From: CAZVGZ01 sp964627605
GTDB lineage: Bacteria > Latescibacterota > MWCZ01 > CAZVGZ01
NCBI GenBank assembly: GCA_964627605.1
Contig: CAZVGZ010000040.1
Location: 1 to 29,652, forward strand
Direction of reading: 5' to 3'
Length of the DNA stretch: 29,652 bases
The position numbers and the translations under genes were made by a program. Shown one piece after another: positions 23,661 through 29,652 of the stretch. Under the pieces are notes generated by a model. The model searched no databases. It worked only from the letters and a program-made list of their open reading frames with translations, and was not told the origin of the DNA. How positions within the stretch are numbered: position 1 is the first letter of the stretch; each line of letters begins with the position of its first letter.

Positions 23661-26600
23661 ATGACGTCGCACACTCCACAGCGTCAAGGTCGGACTATCT
23701 ACGTTTCGGCTCTGGGTGACAACTCAGACGGCTCGACTTGGGCCAAAGCGTTCAACACAATTCAGTCGGCTTTTGGGGCAGTGCCAGATGACCTTGGTGG
23801 GCACAGGGTCGTCATCCGCCCTGACACCTACATGGAGGGAAACCTGCACCCGGCGCACCGAGGGGCTCTTGGCTCCTACAACTCCCTTGAAGTGGACTAT
23901 GACGGGAGCATGGGCTCTGGGGCGTCAGGCTACGCCGTGGTGGATGTCAGCGACCCAAATAGGGGAATGCAGAGCGTGGACTGGTGGGGCTTTCCGAGGT
24001 GCACGCCCGATTTTCCTGGTGTCACATGGGACCGGTGGCAGTTGCGGCACATATACGCCACCGGCGGGGACGGTGGACTTTTTTGGGACCTTCCATTCAC
24101 TCCTGAGCCGTTTTCCATCGTCGTTGAAGACTGTGTCGGGATAGGTCGCGCTTTTGGTGGCGGCGTTGGGCATGTTCTCCCACGCCCTGACGAACCGATT
24201 GTGTTCAAGGGGTGCAACCTCTGGTCGTTGGACTGGTGGGGCGACACCGCAGGGGCATACGTTCGAGTTGAAAACGAGACGCCACAAGAGAACCCCGATG
24301 TCTTTTTTGAGGACTGCACCCTTGTCAGCCCGCAGTGCGCTCTTAAGTCGGGCAATCCAGGGTTCAGCACTTACACGCGGGTAAAACTTACGGATTGTCG
24401 CCTCGCCGCCCTCAACTTCTCGCAGCCTCACGGGACCCCGATTGATGGTGTCATCCAGAGCGTGATCCACGGCAAATTCTTTCACGTTGATTTAGAAGAC
24501 ACGACTATCATCGGTTACAAAGTTTTCGGTGTTCGCGAAGCGCCTGAGACTGCTGACCAGATTGGATACACCAGCAAAGGCGCGGTGCAGGCCTACGTCC
24601 AGTACGAGCAGGACACACCAGAGGGCATACACCCGATGGGGTTCTGGCCGACGGATCAGTTCGGTCTGCTCGCCCCCCCAAAGCCGGTTCTGAACGAGAA
24701 GGCTCGACATCCGCGACCGATGATGAGCGACGGCGAGATCGTCCACACACATATCTGTGAACTGACACCCTTTAATTGGGAAGGGCGTCTGTGCCACATG
24801 GAGTGTGTCAGGCCGGGAATGGGTGGTGACAAGAGCGAATACTATCTGCGGCTTGTAGATGCGGAGACCGACAGGGAGTTCGCCCGGTTCGCCGAGGGTT
24901 ACGGTTTGGGGTCAGCGGTAGTCAGCGATGGGGTATTCTATGCCTACGCATCGAGATATGAAGACAACAACTGGAACGATGTGACTCTTTTCTGGTCCGA
25001 CGATCTGGTCAACTGGGAAACCAAAATAGTCATTGAGCAGGAAGGATCAGAACACATTTTCAACACATCGATCTGCGAATCATCAGACGGGTTTGCGATG
25101 GCATACGAGACGAACGATCCAACCTACCCGGCTTTCACGGTCAAATACGCGCTGTCCGACGACCTTGAAAACTGGACCAAGAAGCCCGAAGCTGTTTTTG
25201 GGACAGACCGGTACACGGCGTGTCCGTGTATCCGCTACGAGAGTGGCTACTACTACCAGATGTATCTGGAGCACCGAAAGCCCAGATGGTTCTTCGAGAC
25301 CTACATCGCCCGCTCCAAAGACCTAGTAACGTGGGAGCAGAGCAGCATGAACCCCGTTTTAACTCCTAACGTTTTGGGCGATGGCGTCAACGCCTCCGAC
25401 CCTGAGATCGTGGAGTTTGATGGCGACACACATGTTTACTACGCAGTTGGCGATCAGCATACATGGTCGAACCTCAAACGGACGACCTATGACGGATCAA
25501 TGGGCGCATTTTTTGAGAAGTGGTTCAAAGCTCCCGCCGTCCCGGACTCAGGCACTCTAGCCTATGAGCGGGGCGAGGCTCTGTCGCGGCGCAACTGGTT
25601 TGTGGAGGCCAAATTTGGGCTGTTTATCCACTGGGGCCTATACTCGGTTCACGCCAAGAACGACAATCACCCTTACGTCTCCTGGGCGATGGAGAAAGAG
25701 GGCATTTCGGTTGATGAGTACTCGGAATATGCTAAAAAATTCGACCCACAGAAGTTCGACCCAGCCAGATGGATGCAGATAGCCAAGAAAGCGGGCATGA
25801 AGTACGTGGTGTTCACCTCAAAACACCACGAAGGCTTTTCGATTTATGAGAGCGAACATTCGAGCTATACCTCAGAAAAAACCGCAGCCAAAAGCGATAT
25901 GGCGCGGCAGATTGTAGATGCCGCCAGGGACGCAGGACTCAAAGTCGGGCTCTACTACTCGTTCTTGGACTGGTATCACCCGCTCTACGACGATGACTTG
26001 GACGCTTACGTCACCGAGTTCGCCCACAGGCAGGTCGAGGAGATCTGCACGCTCTTCGGTCCGATAGACGTCGTCTGGTTTGACGGTGAGTGGGATCATC
26101 CCCACCAGACATGGCATGCTGAGGAGCTGGTGAGGACAATCAGACGCCTTCAGCCAGGTGCTGTGATAAACGACCGACTGGGGGCAGAAGAGCGGGGAAA
26201 AACCCCACTGGCCGACTTTTTCACCCGCGAGCAGCCCTCAGAGTTCAGCGAAAAGGCCGATTTTGAATCCACGCGTAGCCTGTGGGAAGCGTGCATGACC
26301 ATCGGCAAATCGTGGGGCTATCGCCACGACGACGGGCCTTGGCTCGACGCTGACGAACTGATCCGCACACTTGTTGATGTCGCCTGCCGTGGTGGCAATT
26401 TCTTGCTCAACGTCGGTCCGACGCCAGACGGCGAGATTCCGCCACATCTAATAGAACGGCTTGAAGGTATCGGTGAGTGGATGTCCAAGAACGGCGAATC
26501 AATCTACGGGACCTACGGCCTCACTATCGCCGACCAGAAATGCACCGCTAAAGGCGCAAGCCTCTATGTCCATCTTGAAGACCGCCCCAGCGGCGATCTG

Positions 26601-26768
26601 GTGCTGACGGGACTCAAGAACAGCATCAAACGCGCCTTTGTCCTCAGCACCGGCGAAAAGCTTGCTGTGGATGACAGCGTCAAAAGCATCGCTCTGCCCA
26701 ACGTTCTGCCGGACGAAGCTGTGAAAACAATCGCGCTGGATTTAGACGGAGATCAGGTGCGGGCCTAG
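23661..26768 (+). CDS. Three-module protein: beta-helix, GH43-like propeller and GH29 alpha-L-fucosidase
   Basis: This is a single clean 1035-codon frame. Residues 12-310 resemble a right-handed beta-helix (TIYVSALGDNSDGSTWAKAF, then repeats ending in DCxL/DTxI such as FEDCTLVSP and LEDTTIIGY). Residues 350-615 have repeats of a five-bladed GH32/43-type propeller (LFWSDDLVNWETK, YALSDDLENWTKK, YIARSKDLVTWEQ). Residues 640-1035 are GH29: KFGLFIHWGLYSV, YVVFTSKHHEGFSIYES, GLYYSFLDWY, and the nucleophile motif VVWFDGEW with Asp808. GNFLLNVGPTPDGEI closes the barrel. GH29 enzymes hydrolyse alpha-L-fucosides with retention. The first two modules would bind or trim a glycan partner. No signal peptide is visible at ATG 23661, which has GAGG upstream, so export is unexplained. 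Whether the middle module is catalytic is open. Confidence 0.87.
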   Translation: MTSHTPQRQGRTIYVSALGDNSDGSTWAKAFNTIQSAFGAVPDDLGGHRVVIRPDTYMEGNLHPAHRGALGSYNSLEVDYDGSMGSGASGYAVVDVSDPNRGMQSVDWWGFPRCTPDFPGVTWDRWQLRHIYATGGDGGLFWDLPFTPEPFSIVVEDCVGIGRAFGGGVGHVLPRPDEPIVFKGCNLWSLDWWGDTAGAYVRVENETPQENPDVFFEDCTLVSPQCALKSGNPGFSTYTRVKLTDCRLAALNFSQPHGTPIDGVIQSVIHGKFFHVDLEDTTIIGYKVFGVREAPETADQIGYTSKGAVQAYVQYEQDTPEGIHPMGFWPTDQFGLLAPPKPVLNEKARHPRPMMSDGEIVHTHICELTPFNWEGRLCHMECVRPGMGGDKSEYYLRLVDAETDREFARFAEGYGLGSAVVSDGVFYAYASRYEDNNWNDVTLFWSDDLVNWETKIVIEQEGSEHIFNTSICESSDGFAMAYETNDPTYPAFTVKYALSDDLENWTKKPEAVFGTDRYTACPCIRYESGYYYQMYLEHRKPRWFFETYIARSKDLVTWEQSSMNPVLTPNVLGDGVNASDPEIVEFDGDTHVYYAVGDQHTWSNLKRTTYDGSMGAFFEKWFKAPAVPDSGTLAYERGEALSRRNWFVEAKFGLFIHWGLYSVHAKNDNHPYVSWAMEKEGISVDEYSEYAKKFDPQKFDPARWMQIAKKAGMKYVVFTSKHHEGFSIYESEHSSYTSEKTAAKSDMARQIVDAARDAGLKVGLYYSFLDWYHPLYDDDLDAYVTEFAHRQVEEICTLFGPIDVVWFDGEWDHPHQTWHAEELVRTIRRLQPGAVINDRLGAEERGKTPLADFFTREQPSEFSEKADFESTRSLWEACMTIGKSWGYRHDDGPWLDADELIRTLVDVACRGGNFLLNVGPTPDGEIPPHLIERLEGIGEWMSKNGESIYGTYGLTIADQKCTAKGASLYVHLEDRPSGDLVLTGLKNSIKRAFVLSTGEKLAVDDSVKSIALPNVLPDEAVKTIALDLDGDQVRA

Positions 26769-27021
26769 CGGACCATGGCGTGCGGGCGGCCAAGGGGGGC
26801 TGTGGCGAGTGCCACTCGTCGACTGCTTGATGAGACGATCTGCAAAGCGGCCGCTTCCAGGATTGACATTATCGCGTTGCTAAGACTCGCAAAAAAGCCG
26901 AAATATAGGAACAAGAATGGCACGGTGGTAACCGCAGCCAAGAACAATGCAAGCCCCTGGAGCTGCAATCCGGACGCATCCTGATAGGGCGCGGCCTCAC
27001 TCTGTAGTGCCCGCATCTGAT
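26769..27021. other. Gap with a small hydrophobic minus-strand frame
   Basis: Minus-strand ATG 27016 opens 83 codons with a strong hydrophobic run (GLALFLAAVTTVPFLFLYF) that could be one membrane helix. The start touches the IS end at 27022 and there is no family match, so it is doubtful. Confidence 0.3.
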
Positions 27022-27170
27022 TGACCTGCCCCCTATAGTCGGTCCACTTTGAAAGTTAGTTTTTGATGATCGTGAGTGTATGGTGTTGGGGGTAGCTCCC
27101 GCCAGGCGATTGCCTCCGGCCTAGATCCCACTTCTGCGCAAACTTTTCTTTCGGTCCTAAATCAGGGTGT
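27022..27170 (-). mobile_element. IS3-family right end with the end of orfB
   Basis: TGACCTGCCCCCTATAGTC with CGGTCCACTTT begins the element at 27022. Read on the minus strand, the inner side ends in EKFAQKWDLGRRQSPGG, then QHHTLTIIKN and a stop just before the repeat, as expected for an OrfB C-terminus at the right end. About 150 bases can be followed; the rest of the element is absent. The inner edge at 27170 is approximate. Confidence 0.6.
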
Positions 27171-27299
27171 ATATCCGGAGTTTTCACTGGACCTCTACGC
27201 GTGAGTGTGCGCAAAAACTCAATCTGTCGCCAACCATCTCCGCCGAAGGGTCCAAAACGATATCGTACCTATGCGATCTAGGCAGCGCAAATGATCGGC
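27171..27299. other. Non-coding gap
   Basis: No supported gene before the palindrome. Short frames here lack ribosome binding sites. Confidence 0.35.
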
Positions 27300-27327
27300 A
27301 CGCCCTCATCGTCGACGATGAGGGCGT
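27300..27327. repeat. 28-bp perfect palindrome
   Basis: Fourteen bases starting ACGCCCTCATCG are followed directly by their exact reverse complement, with GTCGAC at the centre and no loop. It sits 100 bases upstream of the GNAT gene start. It could be an operator for a dimeric regulator or a recombination site; a transcription terminator is unlikely without a loop or T-run. Confidence 0.85.
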
Positions 27328-27427
27328 CAGAACGTATCTTCTGCAAAAAGCTGAACGCTCCAAGGGCGGTGAATAGTATGCGGCATTCGCAGATGAACAC
27401 AGGCTGGTCTTCAATCTCGGAGGAGAT

Positions 27428-28417
27428 ATGAGCAACACCATTCGACTCAAAAACGGCGAAACCATGGTTTGTCGGGTGATAGACGATCCAAAAGACGAGG
27501 AAGCGCCGGGTCTCAGGAATCTGCTTGTTCATAAGGATGACATCTGGCAGTACCATCTCGACGCTTGGATGTCCGGGGATATAGAAAGCCTTGAAACGAG
27601 CTTCTGTGTCGGCAGCATCGACGACGAGCTTGTGGGCAACATAATGACCCAGATGCATCGGGGCATCGGGCTGATGGGCCACGTCTTCACCAAGCCCAAC
27701 CACCGGCGCAAGGGCATCTGCGACGCTCTGATGGAGATGCACAAAGCCGATTTCGTTGAGCGAGGCGGCAGCGCCGTGTTTCTTGGTACCGGTTATGAGT
27801 CGGCGCCATACCACATCTACTACCGACATGGCTATCGAGACGTACCTAAACGACCGGGATCAATGTGGTGGTCTCCATGTGGGAGCAGGGATATCGAAAA
27901 GCTATACGAAGACCTCTATGGCGACCTCGCTGGATTGAATATCGAAGAAGTAAATTGGAGGCAGTGGCCGTCGATGAATGTTTTCACCCACCTGCCGATG
28001 GCGAGGATGCCCCAGTTGGTCAGGAGTGCAGCCCACGAGCTTTTCGGCGTGTGCCAATCAGAATCGGGTTTCTTGAGCGTCATCAAGACTAACTCCGACG
28101 ACAAAGATGCGAAGATGTTGGTGGTGGAGACGCGTGAAGGCCACGTCGCAGGTCTGGCGACACTGGCTTCGGAGAAAAGGTGGGGTCCCTTCGCGGCGAC
28201 TTACGTGTTCGATATATGCCTGCATCCCAACCAACACGACATTGCAGAAGACCTACTGGAGGGCATCGAGTGGCCGAACCAGCATGTGCTGGCTTACGCA
28301 GCCGAGACTGATAAGGGGCACATCGGGCTTCTTTCCCAGGCGGGTTTTCAGAAGCACAGCCAAATCGAGCGCTTCTTTGAAGGGGGGATTGGCCTCGTCA
28401 TCATGGATCGTCAGTAA
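27428..28417 (+). CDS. GNAT-family N-acetyltransferase, probably with two GNAT folds
   Basis: The product is 329 residues. The N-terminal half has VGSIDDELVGNIMTQMHR and then HVFTKPNHRRKGICDALME, the acetyl-CoA pyrophosphate loop (R/Q-x-x-G-x-G/A pattern, here RRKGIC, near residues 95-105). It goes on with VFLGTGYESAPYHIYYRHGYRD, the usual last strands of GNAT. The second half (about 200-329) repeats the outline: LVVETREGHVAGLATLASE, FDICLHPNQHDIAEDLLEGI, GLLSQAGFQKHSQIERFF. It lacks a clear pyrophosphate loop and may be a structural copy. The substrate amine or protein is unknown. Start ATG 27428 has GGAGGAGAT directly upstream, among the strongest ribosome binding sites in the window. It is alone, with a palindrome upstream that might control it. 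Confidence 0.85.
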   Translation: MSNTIRLKNGETMVCRVIDDPKDEEAPGLRNLLVHKDDIWQYHLDAWMSGDIESLETSFCVGSIDDELVGNIMTQMHRGIGLMGHVFTKPNHRRKGICDALMEMHKADFVERGGSAVFLGTGYESAPYHIYYRHGYRDVPKRPGSMWWSPCGSRDIEKLYEDLYGDLAGLNIEEVNWRQWPSMNVFTHLPMARMPQLVRSAAHELFGVCQSESGFLSVIKTNSDDKDAKMLVVETREGHVAGLATLASEKRWGPFAATYVFDICLHPNQHDIAEDLLEGIEWPNQHVLAYAAETDKGHIGLLSQAGFQKHSQIERFFEGGIGLVIMDRQ

Positions 28418-28536
28418 TCCAACGCAAGGGAGTATCTGGTTGAGAGCGATGCCTTTCTGTACACGGCGTTTCTTCCTCCGCTCCTGCCGTTCGTCAGCAT
28501 CCAAACCTCAGTGCGGGCCGGGGCGACTGGACGAAT
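28418..28536. other. Non-coding gap after the GNAT gene
   Basis: No gene or clear terminator hairpin is seen here. Confidence 0.35.
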
Positions 28537-28854
28537 TTAGAACTCTATGCTTCTTCCCGACGCCTGAAGTAAAGCGGCTATTCCACGATCTCCGACATCT
28601 CGATCTGTGCTGCCGGCTTTACTTTTTATAACGTCGGTCACGCTTATCCACATTGGGTTGTCAGCCATCTTTACAGGACCATAGAACTCAAAAACCTCTT
28701 CATCAAGATTGAAGTATAGTCCTGTAAACTGTCTTGGCGTTCTGCTTGCCGTTTCAGGGGAGAAAACAGGTGATGAGGACAAAGATGCTGAGACAAAACA
28801 TGTGGTGGAGCAGAAAGGAGAGAACGCCCACCCAGACTGCAATACAACCACCAT
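28537..28854 (-). CDS. Possible small exported protein of unknown function
   Basis: ATG 28854 opens a 105-residue frame with a moderately hydrophobic start (MVVVLQSGWAF). The sequence FTGLYFNLDEEVFEFYGPVK and then ADNPMWISVTDVIKSKAGS looks like real protein more than chance frame. I know no family for it. There is no strong ribosome binding site, and a longer frame upstream overlaps the tRNA half. It may be a surviving gene or another fragment. Confidence 0.3.
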   Translation of the reverse strand: MVVVLQSGWAFSPFCSTTCFVSASLSSSPVFSPETASRTPRQFTGLYFNLDEEVFEFYGPVKMADNPMWISVTDVIKSKAGSTDRDVGDRGIAALLQASGRSIEF

Positions 28855-28873
28855 AAGTGAGATGAAGACAAAC

Positions 28874-28913
28874 GCGCCCGACAGGACTCGAACCTGTGAC
28901 CTGCGGATTAGAA
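28874..28913 (-). other. Displaced 3' half of tRNA-Arg(UCU): integration (att) site
   Basis: Reading leftward from 28913, the bases give an anticodon loop CTTCTAA (anticodon UCU), the 3' strand of its stem (TCCGC), variable loop AGGTC, and a perfect T arm ACAGG-TTCGAGT-CCTGT. The acceptor strand CGGGCGC completes it. The bases at 28914 and beyond, where the 5' half should be, cannot form the anticodon stem, D arm or acceptor. A 3' half that starts in the anticodon loop is the classical footprint left at the far end of a tRNA-targeting integrative element. Geometry places the element to the right, with the rebuilt tRNA beyond the window. Confidence 0.8.
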
Positions 28914-29040
28914 GATAACAGGCCGTGTATAAAGGGCGACTACGCACAGCGAGTGACGATACGTAACAACAATACCAGTTTTAAGATAAGGTGATCGAGG
29001 TTCTTGTGACTTGTTGTCGAAGACTGTCATTAGTTGCCAA

Positions 29041-29060
29041 AAAGTGTACCAAAACTGTAC
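29041..29060 (+). repeat. Direct repeat copy 1, with two TGTACC half-sites
   Basis: AAAGTGTACCAAAACTGTAC, with the next C, holds TGTACC twice, 11 bases apart, about one turn of DNA. A variant copy lies exactly 60 bases on. Confidence 0.7.
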
Positions 29061-29100
29061 CATTTTTCGGGTGTGTTATCGCGCTCTTGGTCAGGAGCGT

Positions 29101-29120
29101 AAAGTGAACCAAAATTGAAC
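29101..29120 (+). repeat. Direct repeat copy 2, with two TGAAC half-sites
   Basis: AAAGTGAACCAAAATTGAAC differs from copy 1 at three of 20 positions. Two of these are the same T-to-A change in each half-site, so the internal 11-base repeat is kept. Confidence 0.7.
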
Positions 29121-29652
29121 TTAAGTACCCTTCTAAAAATTGCAGTGCTGGTGATGCGATAGTATGAAAGTGATATCTGGGGTCGAAAAGCCCAGATACT
29201 CAGAAAACAAGCCGATTCTACAATCTCCATTCAGCAGCTTGGAAGATGCGATATTTTCCCGAACGTTTACCAATACCTGTAAATTGGGGCGGTCTTTGGC
29301 GCAGAAAGTTGAGTAGGGTGAGCTCAATAAAGGAATCTGATTCAATGAATATAGAGCCGCGACAAGTGATAGCACTGTGTAACAATACTATATCGCAACA
29401 TAGCTATACCTGACCTGTTGTAATATATCGCCATTTATGGCCGTTATCTGCATCGATGTGTGCCAAGGACAGTTCGTGAATCATAGAGTCGAAAGGCCTA
29501 GTCACTATGTAATCATCGCGTTCCACAATGCACCGAATAGCATTACAATAGGTACAAAACCCCCGAGCTGAGAATACCGTTTAAAGTTATCGAGTGCTTA
29601 GCCGTATTGACCGATCGAAATACATTGGGAAAAACGTCACTTCAAGAACTGA

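Larger units (their letters stand above)
28914..29652. mobile_element. Presumed left end of an integrated element, AT-rich, no clear gene
   Basis: Composition drops from 33/60 GC at 26041-26100 to 22/60 at 29101-29160. I find no integrase, relaxase or phage gene. A minus-strand open stretch at 29404-29580 reads CTYCNAIRCIVERDDYIV, then RPFDSMIHELSLAHIDADNG, and looks like a protein end, but has no start in the window and no family I recognise. Two direct repeats are listed separately. The element call rests on the tRNA half and the composition. Confidence 0.5.

Noticed and set aside
23213..27058. Functional composite transposon carrying the fucosidase
   Set aside because: Both IS copies are reduced to ends of about 150 bases or less with no transposase, so it cannot move by itself.
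28709..28918. Plus-strand protein ending in a DRTRTCDLRIRR-type tail
   Set aside because: That tail is the antisense translation of the tRNA-Arg 3' half, a well-known false gene.
1..29652. CRISPR arrays, rRNA genes or a replication origin
   Set aside because: No regular short repeats with spacers, no rRNA-like stretches and no DnaA-box cluster were seen.

Overview
This 29.65 kb window looks like chromosome from an uncultured, heterotrophic, Gram-negative bacterium with moderate GC (33/60 GC at 26041-26100). The gene content resembles Latescibacterota, Poribacteria and related groups: Gfo/Idh/MocA dehydrogenase, amidohydrolases, a GH29 fucosidase, a GH32 enzyme, sialidase and sulfatase sequences, SGNH hydrolases, FG-GAP proteins, and two remnants of a T9SS-like C-terminal sorting tail. 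The phylum is an inference from content; there is no rRNA gene or other marker to settle it.

Layout. 1-2242: a minus-strand pair, a polysaccharide-deacetylase-like gene running off the left edge and a SAM methyltransferase, faces a decayed cupin gene. 2265-5546: a bidirectional terminator, then an MFS transporter, a small broken gene and a TlpA-like protein, all minus. 5748-7743: larC and an exported FG-GAP protein, plus. 8146-10943: a sugar-acid style operon of one Gfo/Idh/MocA oxidoreductase and two coupled amidohydrolase-fold proteins, the first of which has lost every metal ligand. 11046-14034: a minus cluster with a SprT-like zincin, a DUF1028-TPR protein, a WGR-domain protein and a collapsed secreted-protein gene. 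14376-20462: a plus-strand carbohydrate cluster with a sugar isomerase, a fuconolactonase-like amidohydrolase, a sialidase-like lipoprotein, a sulfatase/sialidase chimeric pseudogene, a GH32 enzyme and two tandem broken SGNH hydrolases. 20526-27170: a histidine phosphatase, an Nramp-like transporter and a 1035-residue three-module fucosidase, with three decayed IS3-family ends between them. 27300-28873: a 28-bp perfect palindrome, a GNAT protein and a possible small gene. 28874-29652: a displaced 3' half of tRNA-Arg(UCU), then AT-rich DNA (22/60 GC at 29101-29160) with no convincing gene. This looks like the left edge of an integrated element that continues past the window.

How the genes fit together. 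The 14.4-27 kb region encodes hydrolysis of fucosylated, sulfated, fructosylated or sialic-acid-like glycans (GH29, GH32, sialidase-like, former sulfatase and esterases). The sugar isomerase, the lactonase-like amidohydrolase and the Gfo/Idh/MocA enzyme could carry released deoxysugars onward by an oxidative route; this pathway link is inferred from content and proximity, not shown.

A strong theme is decay: about nine separate gene remnants (nonsense codons, frameshifts, internal deletions, IS-truncated tails) lie among intact genes. TAG, TAA and TGA all serve as normal stops in the intact genes, so stop-codon reassignment does not explain this.
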